A stretch of DNA of 64,000 nt. Source: Thalassobellus sp050294475 (GTDB taxonomy: Bacteria; Bacteroidota; Bacteroidia; Flavobacteriales; Flavobacteriaceae). A program made the translations under genes and the position numbers. Positions 33,720-42,352 of this stretch are shown piece after piece. The stretch spans positions 62,001 through 126,000 of the forward strand of contig JBNKOE010000010.1 of NCBI GenBank assembly GCA_050294475.1. Direction: 5' to 3'. Numbering within the stretch: position 1 is the stretch's first letter; the number at the start of each line of letters is the position of its first letter. The notes below the pieces were generated by a model. That model ran no database searches and was not told the DNA's origin. It saw only the letters and a list, made by a program, of their open reading frames with translations.

Positions 33720-36700
33720 TTAAAATGTCACGTTAAGTCCAACGGTAAAAGTTCTCGTAGTAGGATATTTGTACGGAGAGTCTATTCCTGGATCCAATCC
33801 AGATGTTGGCGTCTGAACAACACCTGCTTGTGCTGTTGAAACTCCATTACGTAGACTAACTTCTGGGTCTATTCCTTTATAGCCAGTTATGATAAAAGCG
33901 TTAAGTACAGATGCATAAATGCGTGCTGACTGGAATTTGATCCCAGTTATACTTTTGAAGTTATACCCCAATGTGATATTATCAATTTTCCAGTAGTCTC
34001 CATTTTCAATATAGTAACTATTGAACTCAAGTGGCGATTGTAATTGGGTTTTTCCAAATATCGGGTCGAATGCTGTTTTAAGTACATTGTACTGGACATA
34101 AGTGGGGTTCTCAAACATCATACGTTGTAGATTTGCCACCTGAAATTTAAACGCACCTCTTTGTGAAATACTTAAATCCCAGTTCTTATATTTAAAGGTA
34201 TTATTCCAACTAAGGTGGTATTTTGGAATTCCGTTCCCAATTACTTTCTTATCCTCAAAAGAATGCCCAAAATCGGTATATTTTACGGGCTCTCCATCGG
34301 CTCCTTCATAAACCCATTGACCATAATTCCCTGGGTCACCAGTCTGGTCGTTGCCAATATCAATTACTTTATAGCCATAAAAATCACCAACTGGCCCTCC
34401 AACTTTTAATAGATGGGAGAACGTCTGAATTGGAGGAAAAATAGCTCCTACCCTTAAATAATCTGTTGACTGTTGGTAAATGTCGTTTGAAAGACTGACC
34501 AGTTTATTTGTGTTTGTAGAAAAGCCAACACTTGTATTCCAAAACACATCCTTGTTGTTAACAGCCTCAAAATTAAGCATAACTTCTACACCCTTGTTTT
34601 CCATTACCCCAACATTTGCCAAGGTTTGATTGTAAAGATTCGGAGGACTCGGCACCGCAAATACGGATAAAAGATCATGCACCTGACGGTTGTAGTAATC
34701 AATACTACCACTAACACGGTTATCCAACATACTGAAATCAACACCAATATCCGTTTCTCGTTTTTCTTCCCATTTCAAATCAGGATTTGGGTTAGAAGCA
34801 GGAACCAGTGTTTTTATCCAATTACCATTGGAATACACATAGCCATAACCATAATCAAGAATTCCAACTGCCTTAAACAAATCAGAAGGTTGAGACCCAG
34901 TAACTCCATACCCCGCTCTTAATTTAATGTCATTAAATAGGGTCTGATTTTTCATGAAAGATTCTTCTGTAACTCTCCAACCTACTGAAATTGCAGGAAA
35001 TGTACCCCAAGGATCATTTGTACCCCATAATTGACTGGCTTCTTCACGACGGATACTTGCCATCAAAAGATATTTATTATTATAATTGTAGTTGAAACGT
35101 CCGAAATACCCTACAAGGTTGGTCTTTTGTCTATAGTTATTAATCAAGCCCTCATATTTCCCACTACTAATAGCTTGTCCCAGTCCAATATTGTTGTATC
35201 CAAACTTATCGGTTGGAAAATCCCAGTTGCTCATTCCATAATTGCTGTATTCATTATCCTGATAACTATACCCTCCTAAAATAGTGAAATTGTGATCCGC
35301 TATGGACTTTTTGTATTCTGCAGTGAGTTCAATCAGGTGATCTATCGATTCACTTCCTCCAATAGATGCATAACCATTCCGGCTATCTCGTAAAGTACTT
35401 GCATGTTGTTTTGTTTCAGCATAACCATTTTCTTCGGTTCTTTTCCCATATGAAAAGACTCCGGATAATTTTAGACCATCAATCGGAACATAAACAACAG
35501 AACCTTTATATCTCAAAACTTGATTATTTGCTTGCCCATCACTTTCGTATATATCTGATACGGGACTTTGATAGTCAAACTTCGTAAGTTCCTGAAACCA
35601 TGTTCCGTCAGGATTCTTAACAGGAGCGGTTGGGTTTTGCATCACCGATTGTCGGTAAATATTCTGGTTAAAACCATTCCATTTCGAAGAGGAACTGAAT
35701 AAATTGATGTTGAATTTCAATTTATTGTCAAACATACTATGGTTAAAATCCACGCGACCTGTAAACGTCTCATTGTAAGACTTTTTAAATATCCCATCGT
35801 TGTCATTATAGTTTAAACTTACCAGGTAATTGGTTGTTTGGTTACCACCACGAAATGTTAAGTTGTGAGATTGAATCAATGGAGGTTGACTTATCTCTTT
35901 AAACCAATCTGTACTTTCTCCATAATCAGGCATTTCATTTTGGCGGAAACCTGCGGCGACCTGATCCCTAAAATCGGCAGCGGTCGATAAATTAAGCTTC
36001 CTTGCTATGGTTTGAGTACTTACAAAGGTTTGATATTCAACAGTACTTTTGCCATCCCCGCGTGCACTTTTTGTTGTAATCAGGATTACACCATTTGTTC
36101 CCCGAGTACCATAAATTGCAGCTGCAGAACCATCTTTTAGTACATCAATAGACTCAATATCCTGAGGTGACACCGTTTTCATATCACCAGGAATTCCATC
36201 AATAAGAACAAGCGGATCCTGATTTGCTCCCATCAGTGAAGTATTTCCACGTAAAAGAATTTGAGTTTTACCTGTAGGGTCACCACTAGGAGAAATAATT
36301 GTTAAACCAGCTACTTTCCCCTGTATTAATTGACCTGCGTCAGTAACACTTCCTTTGATGAATTCATCAGCTTTTACAGTAGCTACTGAACTAGTCACAT
36401 CGGCTTTCTTCATGGTTCCATAACCAATAACAACTACTTCTTCTAATGCAGCTGCATTTTCTACCAACTTAATGACAATATTAGTTTGATTACCAACTAC
36501 TATTTCTTTTGTTAAAAAACCAACATAAGAAATAACAATTGTGGCATTTTCATCTGAAACGGTTAATAAAAAATTACCATCAAAATCTGACTGTGTACCA
36601 TTTGTGGTGCCTTTTTCTATAATATTTGCTCCAGGTAATGGTTGTCCATTATTATCTGATATAATTCCAGAAATTTGAATCCCCTGCTCCTTTGCATTAT

Positions 36701-37091
36701 CTAAAGGGTTTGGATTGATCACTACTGGTTTTTCTTTAATAATAATGGTGTTTTTTTCAGATAACTCAAAATTTAAATTTTCATTTAATAAACTTTCTTT
36801 CAATAATTTTGACACCAAGATCTCTCCTTTTTCCAAGTGTACTTTAGGAGCATCCTTAAATAAGTTTCTGGGATAGATAAAACGATAATCTGTTTGCTGT
36901 TTGATGATTTTAAAAACTTGATCAACGGTAACCAATTGATCTTGATCAATCAAAACTTTTTCTTGAGAAAATGTTTTTTCTCCATTCAAACTGAAAACTG
37001 TTGTACAAAATAGTAAAATAAACGTTTTCATAATTGAGAATAATAGCCGTCTACGAATAATCGAACGGACAAAAGTTGATTTAATTTTCAT
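33720..37091 (-). CDS. susC: SusC/RagA TonB-dependent transporter with STN signalling domain
   Basis: 1123 residues. After the signal peptide an STN domain (about 45-120, V-D-Q-V-F-K-I-I-K-Q-Q-T-D-Y) is followed by a carboxypeptidase-like beta domain (about 137-215), the plug (V-V-V-I-G-Y-G-T, D-V-L-K-D-G-S-A-A-A-I-Y-G-T-R-G) and the 22-strand barrel ending in an aromatic strand (FTVGLNVTF). The STN domain means the transporter can signal to the FecR/sigma pair encoded upstream. It imports oligosaccharides across the outer membrane. Confidence 0.95.
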   Translation of the reverse strand: MKIKSTFVRSIIRRRLLFSIMKTFILLFCTTVFSLNGEKTFSQEKVLIDQDQLVTVDQVFKIIKQQTDYRFIYPRNLFKDAPKVHLEKGEILVSKLLKESLLNENLNFELSEKNTIIIKEKPVVINPNPLDNAKEQGIQISGIISDNNGQPLPGANIIEKGTTNGTQSDFDGNFLLTVSDENATIVISYVGFLTKEIVVGNQTNIVIKLVENAAALEEVVVIGYGTMKKADVTSSVATVKADEFIKGSVTDAGQLIQGKVAGLTIISPSGDPTGKTQILLRGNTSLMGANQDPLVLIDGIPGDMKTVSPQDIESIDVLKDGSAAAIYGTRGTNGVILITTKSARGDGKSTVEYQTFVSTQTIARKLNLSTAADFRDQVAAGFRQNEMPDYGESTDWFKEISQPPLIQSHNLTFRGGNQTTNYLVSLNYNDNDGIFKKSYNETFTGRVDFNHSMFDNKLKFNINLFSSSSKWNGFNQNIYRQSVMQNPTAPVKNPDGTWFQELTKFDYQSPVSDIYESDGQANNQVLRYKGSVVYVPIDGLKLSGVFSYGKRTEENGYAETKQHASTLRDSRNGYASIGGSESIDHLIELTAEYKKSIADHNFTILGGYSYQDNEYSNYGMSNWDFPTDKFGYNNIGLGQAISSGKYEGLINNYRQKTNLVGYFGRFNYNYNNKYLLMASIRREEASQLWGTNDPWGTFPAISVGWRVTEESFMKNQTLFNDIKLRAGYGVTGSQPSDLFKAVGILDYGYGYVYSNGNWIKTLVPASNPNPDLKWEEKRETDIGVDFSMLDNRVSGSIDYYNRQVHDLLSVFAVPSPPNLYNQTLANVGVMENKGVEVMLNFEAVNNKDVFWNTSVGFSTNTNKLVSLSNDIYQQSTDYLRVGAIFPPIQTFSHLLKVGGPVGDFYGYKVIDIGNDQTGDPGNYGQWVYEGADGEPVKYTDFGHSFEDKKVIGNGIPKYHLSWNNTFKYKNWDLSISQRGAFKFQVANLQRMMFENPTYVQYNVLKTAFDPIFGKTQLQSPLEFNSYYIENGDYWKIDNITLGYNFKSITGIKFQSARIYASVLNAFIITGYKGIDPEVSLRNGVSTAQAGVVQTPTSGLDPGIDSPYKYPTTRTFTVGLNVTF

Positions 37092-37189
37092 AAATTTGCA
37101 TTGTGTTAGTTAAACATTAATTAATTAATACACTCTTAGGGGGACGAAGTTTGATACACGCCAAATGTTTATGACTTCGCCCTTTTTTT
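37091..37189 (+). ncRNA. Candidate antisense small RNA opposite the susC leader
   Basis: On the plus strand TAAATTTG (37091-37098) fits the -7 consensus. About 40 bp further, GGGACGAAGT (37141-37150) pairs with ACTTCGCCC (37174-37182), one bulged A, and seven T follow, forming an intrinsic terminator. No plus-strand gene precedes it. A roughly 85-nt transcript antisense to the susC 5' leader would result. A good -33 element is not seen, so this is tentative. Confidence 0.35.
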
Positions 37190-37198
37190 GTACTACTC

Positions 37199-38365
37199 TT
37201 ATTTTATTATTACTGTTTTATTCTTTATCTCATAGTCATTAATTGCTTTGAAATTTTTAATAATTGTTAATATGTCTTCTATGTTTTGATTTTTATCTAA
37301 TACTCCATTAAACTCTATATTTCCACTTTCTTGGTTTTCAAAAAACACGTCTATATCATACCATCTAGCTAAAACTTTCATGATTTCCTTTAATGATTTG
37401 TTTTCAAAACTAAAAACACCTTCTTTCCATGAAATTTCATTATAAACATCTATTGTTTTTAATGTTAATGTTTTAGTATTTAAATCTAAATGTGATTGTT
37501 GATTAGGCACTAAACTTTGTTTTTTGCCCTCATAATTTAAAGCTACTTTTCCTTTTACCAAGGTTGTGTAAGTATCAGTATCATCTTTATAGGCTTTTAT
37601 ATTAAATTCGGTACCTATTACTTCTACTTCTTGATCTTTGTTTATGACTCTAAATTTAGCTCCGTTATGTTTAGTACTTGGAGAAACATCAAAATAGGCT
37701 TCTCCATAAATAAGCTCAACTTTCCGAGTAGTGCCTTCAATAAATGCAACTGGGTATTTAAGTTGCGATTCCGAATTCAACCATACTTGAGTACCATCAG
37801 ACAATTTTATAGTAAACTGACCTCCTCTAGGAATGGTTAAATAATTGTATTCTACTTTGGTTTTTGGTTTTTCAGCTGAATCATACACCAATTTTTCACC
37901 ATTACTGCTTATATTGTTTTTTTGATATAATGTACCTTTTTCTAAAGCAACAGTAGAACCATCGTCTAATGTTAAAACGGCTTTATCTGTGCCTGTTTCA
38001 ATCTTTCTGTCTACAATTACATTTGGTGTGTTTTCAGAAGAAAACAAATCACCCTTAAAAAAATAACTAGTTGCTAATATGCCTACTACAACTGCTGCCG
38101 CTGGATATTTCCAGAATATCTTCTGTATAGGAATAGTTATCCTATCTTTAACTTTTTCTAAATCGGCATGCTTGTCAATTTGCTTTGTTAAATTTTTACG
38201 TTCTTCTATTAAAGATTCATCAGTAAGATTTTTTAATATGTATTGCTTATCTTTTTTGTCAAAAATCTCTGAATTTTCTAAATCAACAGGTAGCTTGCCT
38301 TTCAATAAAGATACGGAAATTTGTTTTGATAATGCTATTATTTCATTAAAAATGGACATAAACAT
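37199..38365 (-). CDS. FecR-family anti-sigma factor
   Basis: 388 residues: a cytoplasmic N-terminal ~85 residues for sigma binding, one membrane helix (about 88-107, AAAVVVGILATSYFF), a periplasmic FecR domain (about 155-275, T-I-P-R-G-G-Q-F-T-I-K-L-S-D-G-T-x-V-W-L-N) and a C-terminal secretin/TonB-short-like domain (D-I-D-V-F-F-E-N). It relays the substrate-occupied state of the STN-type SusC to the sigma factor encoded 111 bp upstream. Confidence 0.93.
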   Translation of the reverse strand: MFMSIFNEIIALSKQISVSLLKGKLPVDLENSEIFDKKDKQYILKNLTDESLIEERKNLTKQIDKHADLEKVKDRITIPIQKIFWKYPAAAVVVGILATSYFFKGDLFSSENTPNVIVDRKIETGTDKAVLTLDDGSTVALEKGTLYQKNNISSNGEKLVYDSAEKPKTKVEYNYLTIPRGGQFTIKLSDGTQVWLNSESQLKYPVAFIEGTTRKVELIYGEAYFDVSPSTKHNGAKFRVINKDQEVEVIGTEFNIKAYKDDTDTYTTLVKGKVALNYEGKKQSLVPNQQSHLDLNTKTLTLKTIDVYNEISWKEGVFSFENKSLKEIMKVLARWYDIDVFFENQESGNIEFNGVLDKNQNIEDILTIIKNFKAINDYEIKNKTVIIK

Positions 38366-38476
38366 ATATTATATTACCCAAAATGTATACTTATTTAACC
38401 TTAAGACGACAAAAAACATATTAGGGGTTAAGAAAAAGTTAATTTTTTTTATAAAAAGGGATTTTTAATACGCTTT

Positions 38477-39034
38477 TTAGTATATATCGAATATAAAAGC
38501 TATTAAAATAAAGTGTTCTTTTAAAATTGGTTTTAGCCTTTTATAGGCTATTTTTTTTTGTGCTTTAATTGTGTTGATTGACAAACTTAGGGTATTAGCA
38601 ATTTCAGCATTTGATAGTTCTTTAATGCTCATTCTAATAATTTGGGCACATTTGTATGGTAACGTATTAATTGCTTCTTCAATAATAGTTGAAGTTTCTA
38701 AGATAACAACTTCACGTAAAAAGAATGCTTCTGTTTCAAACTTCTCCATGTCCTTTATTGGCAAGTGGGATGTTGATTTATATAGTTTGCTTTTAAGATA
38801 GTCGAGCGATTTGTTTTTTACAGACATGTAAAGATATGCTTTAACACTGCTTTCGCTTCGAAACTCAATCTTGTCTTCCCATATTTTTATGAAAACATCT
38901 TGAACAATATCTTTTGATTTCTCTATGTCTTCAATATACTTATTTGAAAATAAGCACAACGGAGTATATAATTCATTGAAAAAACTTTTATATTCTTTCA
39001 ATGTTAATGTATATATATTGTTGGTTTTTAGCAC
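38477..39034 (-). CDS. ECF sigma factor of the polysaccharide locus
   Basis: 185 residues. Region 2 (about 8-75; L-Y-T-P-L-C-L-F-S..., D-I-V-Q-D-V-F-I-K-I-W-E) and region 4 (about 120-170; L-P-Y-K-C-A-Q-I-I, I-A-N-T-L-S-L-S-I-N-T-I-K) identify a Bacteroidota SigL-type ECF sigma factor. Paired with FecR and an STN-SusC in the same strand, it should switch on the locus when substrate is bound. A TAAATTTG box (39057-39064, minus strand) lies 23 bp upstream. Confidence 0.93.
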   Translation of the reverse strand: MLKTNNIYTLTLKEYKSFFNELYTPLCLFSNKYIEDIEKSKDIVQDVFIKIWEDKIEFRSESSVKAYLYMSVKNKSLDYLKSKLYKSTSHLPIKDMEKFETEAFFLREVVILETSTIIEEAINTLPYKCAQIIRMSIKELSNAEIANTLSLSINTIKAQKKIAYKRLKPILKEHFILIAFIFDIY

Positions 39035-39133
39035 TTTTTATTTATTGATGTATAACCAAATTTAATAAAAAAAAATGGTTTTTATAAATTTAAAAAAAAT
39101 AATTGTGTTTTTTACACTTATTATTTTTTAAAT

Positions 39134-39290
39134 TATTCTTTAGAGTTGGTATTGACTTTATTTAATTCTTTTGAGTATTAAAATGTTTTCAAAATAAGAA
39201 TAAAGGAAAGCTAACTACTATCATAGGTACATTATTAAACAGCAATACTTATATCTACAACAATAAAAAATCTTTCAAAGTATATATGTT
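39134..39290 (+). pseudogene. Decayed 3' copy of the PspC-like gene and its downstream flank
   Basis: 39134-39218 matches 57312-57395 (end of the PspC-like gene, including A-A-A-A-T-G-T-T-T-T-C-A-A-A-A-T-A-A and AAAGGAAAGCTA), with substitutions and indels. About 39228-39286 then matches 57507-57571 of the downstream flank (TTATTAAACAGC...CTTTCAAAGT). No start codon survives. The rest of 39035-39540 shows no gene. Confidence 0.55.
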
Positions 39291-39540
39291 TTCAATCATT
39301 TCCTCAGGTGTAAATTCAAATTTCCCATATAGGGTTTATTCCTTTCGATTTTAACTGTGATATTACAGTTATAATGGCATTTATAGGGACTTTAGTCAAT
39401 ATTATTGCTCGAATGTTGTTCTAATCCATTGCTAAGTTTACCTAGAAACTCAAAATGTAAATATTAACCCAAAAAGATTCTATTTTTTTTCTCTCAAACC
39501 TTTTTCATCTATTTTTTTATAAACCTTTATAATAATATAT

Positions 39541-39640
39541 TTATATGTAAAAGCATATAATAACATCTTTTTAATCAAAATTATATGTAAAAGCATATAA
39601 TTAAGTATATTTGTTTAAAATTATATGTAAAAGCATATAA
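39541..39640. promoter_or_regulatory. Triple operator upstream of hipB
   Basis: Three identical 20-bp elements TTATATGTAAAAGCATATAA at 39541-39560, 39581-39600 and 39621-39640, exactly 40 bp apart. Each is an inverted repeat (TTATATG / CATATAA) around a 6-bp centre. The last ends 19 bp before the hipB ATG. Cooperative binding of HipB dimers on one DNA face and autorepression are inferred. Confidence 0.8.
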
Positions 39641-39658
39641 TTTTAATATAAATATGAG

Positions 39659-39877
39659 ATGAAATCATTAGCAGAATTTGTTAAAGAACGAAGAAAAGAA
39701 GTTGGGCTTACACAAGAAGAGTTTGCCGACAGAGCTGGTGTTGCTTTAACAGTAGTACGAAAAATAGAACAAGGTAAGACCAAGCTTAACATGGAAAAGG
39801 TTAATCTTGTCCTTGCTATGTTTGGACATGAACTAGCCCCTGTAAATAGTAAAACATTGAACGATGAGACAAGGTAA
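39659..39877 (+). CDS. hipB: HipB-like antitoxin (XRE-type HTH)
   Basis: 72 residues, almost wholly an XRE helix-turn-helix (V-G-L-T-Q-E-E-F-A-D-R-A-G-V-A-L-T-V-V-R). It should bind the three palindromes upstream and repress the operon, and contact the toxin. Its 3' end overlaps the next gene by 14 bp. Compact compared with E. coli HipB (88 aa), lacking an extended C-terminal tail. Confidence 0.9.
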   Translation: MKSLAEFVKERRKEVGLTQEEFADRAGVALTVVRKIEQGKTKLNMEKVNLVLAMFGHELAPVNSKTLNDETR

Positions 39878-40202
39878 AGTCTATTATAAAGATTATTTGG
39901 CAGGAACTATTATTGAAACTGATGAAGGTGATTATGTGTTTCAGTATGATGCAACTTATGTAGAAGCTCATCCTTCTGAATTTATAACGTTTACCATGCC
40001 TGTTAAGAAAGAAGCTTATACTGATAATAAATTATTTCCCTTTTTTGAAGGTTTGATCCCTGAAGGTTGGTTACTAGATGTTGCATCCAAAAACTGGAAA
40101 ATAAACCAAAATGACCGCATGGGGTTATTATTAGCCTGTTGCCATAATTGTATTGGGGCGGTAAGCATTGTACCTAAAACTGATGACGATGAAAGCCCAT
40201 AA
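39864..40202 (+). CDS. hipS: HipS-like protein (stand-alone HipA N-subdomain)
   Basis: 112 residues matching only the N-terminal subdomain 1 of HipA kinases (G-K-V-Y-Y-K-D-Y-L-A-G, F-Q-Y-D-A-T-Y, F-T-M-P-V, F-F-E-G-L-I-P-E-G-W-L-L). In the E. coli HipBST system this separate piece acts as the antitoxin of HipT; the same role is inferred here. Overlaps hipB by 14 bp. Confidence 0.85.
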   Translation: MRQGKVYYKDYLAGTIIETDEGDYVFQYDATYVEAHPSEFITFTMPVKKEAYTDNKLFPFFEGLIPEGWLLDVASKNWKINQNDRMGLLLACCHNCIGAVSIVPKTDDDESP

Positions 40203-40280
40203 TGGCATTAAGCTATGAGCTATTTATTAGCTTTCAAAATAATTAAATATTGACCATGTGGCTAACGAAATTTTAAATAG

Positions 40281-41219
40281 ATGAAGCACAGATGTTTATA
40301 TTGTTATGAGCCTCTTGAAAAAGGAACTGATTTTCATAAAAAATGTTCTATGGAATTCTTTGGCACTACCACTCCTCCAATAATCCCCTATACTATAGAC
40401 CAAATAGCGGAATTGGCAAAAAGTGTTGTTGAGCGTAGTATTGCCATACCTGGTGTGCAACCCAAACTATCTATATCTTTGGTAAAAAAAACGCAAGAAC
40501 AAGCCGATACACGGTTAACCGTTGTAGGTGCACTTAGCGGCCAATATATATTTAAACCTCCATCCCATCAATTTCCAGAAATGCCAGAAAACGAACATTT
40601 AACTATGCGGATTGCGGAAGCTTTTGGCATACGAGTTGTTCCGTCAAGTTTGATAAAATTATCTTCGGGTGAATTGTCTTATGTTACCAAACGTATCGAT
40701 AGGACTGAAAAAGGAATGAAAATCCATATGCTAGATATGTTTCAAATTACAGAAGCTTTTGATAAGTACAAAAGTTCTATGGAAAAAGTTGGCAAAGCTC
40801 TGGACAGTTATTCCAATAACACCTTGCTAGATAAAATCTTCTATTTTGAATTGGTGATCTTTAGTTTTCTAACTGGAAATAATGACATGCACTTAAAAAA
40901 CTTTTCCATAATAGAAAGCCCTTCAGGTTGGGTTTTAGCTCCTGCTTATGATTTGTTGAATGTAGCTATCGTTCTGCCAGAAGACACCGATGAATTAGCG
41001 CTCACTCTTGAAGGGAAAAAGCGAAAACTTAAAAAAACACATTTTGAACATTTAGGGCAAGGTCTTGGATTAACGGAAAAACAAATACAAGGTGTATTTA
41101 AGCGTATGTTCAAAAACAAACCTAAAGCTATAAAATGGATTGGTAATTCCTTTTTATCGGATGATATGAAAGCTGCTTACAAGGATATTCTGGAAATAAG
41201 ATATAAACGACTCACTTAA
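40281..41219 (+). CDS. hipT: HipT-like Ser/Thr kinase toxin (HipA core domain)
   Basis: 312 residues. An N-terminal Cys motif (C-L-Y-C ... H-K-K-C, about 5-22) precedes the kinase. The Gly-rich loop region I-P-G-V-Q-P-K-L-S-I-S has an S-I-S motif at residues 64-66, the position of the autophosphorylation serines in HipT. The catalytic loop N-N-D-M-H-L-K-N (H-x-x-N) and metal motif A-Y-D-L-L are intact. HipA/HipT kinases phosphorylate aminoacyl-tRNA synthetases (GltX; TrpS in HipT), halting translation; the target here is unknown. Separated by 78 bp from hipS. Confidence 0.88.
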   Translation: MKHRCLYCYEPLEKGTDFHKKCSMEFFGTTTPPIIPYTIDQIAELAKSVVERSIAIPGVQPKLSISLVKKTQEQADTRLTVVGALSGQYIFKPPSHQFPEMPENEHLTMRIAEAFGIRVVPSSLIKLSSGELSYVTKRIDRTEKGMKIHMLDMFQITEAFDKYKSSMEKVGKALDSYSNNTLLDKIFYFELVIFSFLTGNNDMHLKNFSIIESPSGWVLAPAYDLLNVAIVLPEDTDELALTLEGKKRKLKKTHFEHLGQGLGLTEKQIQGVFKRMFKNKPKAIKWIGNSFLSDDMKAAYKDILEIRYKRLT

Positions 41220-41278
41220 GGCAAAGTATCGTAGATGGAAGTGATTATTGATGTTGAGCGGTTGGAATGATAAATAAA

Positions 41279-41308
41279 GGGCATTTTCTAAAAAATGCTC
41301 TTTTTTTA
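41279..41308 (+). terminator. Terminator of the hip operon
   Basis: Stem GCATTTT/AAAATGC (41281-41299) with a T7 tail; preceded by GG and followed by CTC, extending the pairing slightly. Confidence 0.7.
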
Positions 41309-41499
41309 TGCGCGGTGTTGAGGTGAGTAATTTAACTCTTAATCTGGCTTTAGACTTTTAGTATTTTAAAAGGTTAAAAACCACTCCATAACCTGAAGTG
41401 GCTTTAATTAACTTAAATTGTCTACTATTAATCTGACATCCTAATTTTTATAAATCAATAAATTAGTTAGGGATTAATCAATGACTTATTAAAATTATG

Positions 41500-42324
41500 C
41501 TACCTCTTGACGAGCTTAAATATTTTGCCTCCAGACTTGGATTGAATATTCATAAAGTATACACCAGATTGAAGTTGCGTAACATCAATTTGTTGCATAT
41601 TACCGTTCTGTGAAAACGATTTTATCAATTGGCCATTAAGGTTATAAATATCTATACGTTCTAAATTATCAACTCCAGATATATTGACTATTCCATCCGT
41701 TGGGTTTGGGGACATTGAAGCAATAGAAAGTTCATTAGTGTTGATTCCTAAAGTTGCAAAGCTAAACGAGCTCATTCCAGATACAGCGGAGGCAAATTCA
41801 TCTACAACATTTGGAAACACAGCCATACTGTCATCAACCATATCTGCAGCCATAAACGATTTTAATGATGTTACCGTAGTTGCTAAACTTGAATTATTCT
41901 CTAAAATATACAGTGTACCGGAAACAGGATTACCATTGACAGTAAAACTAACCATGTTAGAATTTGTTGCAGCTGATGGTGCTGGCAAAGAAATAGGGCT
42001 TCCTAAGACTTCAGTTATCAAATAACCATCAATAGTTGAATCACCAACATCTGATCCATTGAAAAATGTAGCACTTGCTCCATTTCCTAAAGATGATGTA
42101 ATTGTAGCTGTTATTCCTTCTGGTAATATAATGGTAAAACCATAACTCTGTACCGATGTAGCAAAGTCATTAGAACTCGCATTTGGAACCGCTTGTATTG
42201 TAAAATCATAACTTCCATCATGCTGTAAAGTGTATGTATAACCATCTTGAGCTTTTAGGTTATTTGAGAAAAAACACAACACAAATAGTAATATTGTAGG
42301 TAAGGTAATTGTTTTCATATTCAT
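41500..42324 (-). CDS. Secreted protein with T9SS sorting domain
   Basis: 274 residues: signal peptide (ends LKAQ), a beta-rich domain of about 165 residues (Y-T-Y-T-L-Q-H-D-G-S-Y...) without recognised family, and a T9SS type A C-terminal domain from about 200 (S-P-N-P-T-D-G-I-V-N, I-Y-N-L-N-G-Q-L-I, G-V-Y-F-M-N-I, final K-L-V-K-R). It follows the 2154-residue gene by 28 bp and is probably co-transcribed, perhaps as its partner on the cell surface. Confidence 0.82.
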   Translation of the reverse strand: MNMKTITLPTILLFVLCFFSNNLKAQDGYTYTLQHDGSYDFTIQAVPNASSNDFATSVQSYGFTIILPEGITATITSSLGNGASATFFNGSDVGDSTIDGYLITEVLGSPISLPAPSAATNSNMVSFTVNGNPVSGTLYILENNSSLATTVTSLKSFMAADMVDDSMAVFPNVVDEFASAVSGMSSFSFATLGINTNELSIASMSPNPTDGIVNISGVDNLERIDIYNLNGQLIKSFSQNGNMQQIDVTQLQSGVYFMNIQSKSGGKIFKLVKR

Positions 42325-42352
42325 TGTTCTTAATAGATTAGGTAAATTAATT

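Noticed and set aside
39541..39640. Possible short CRISPR array
   Set aside because: Only three 20-bp palindromic units with 20-bp AT-rich gaps, no cas genes, and direct placement before a toxin-antitoxin operon; operators fit better.
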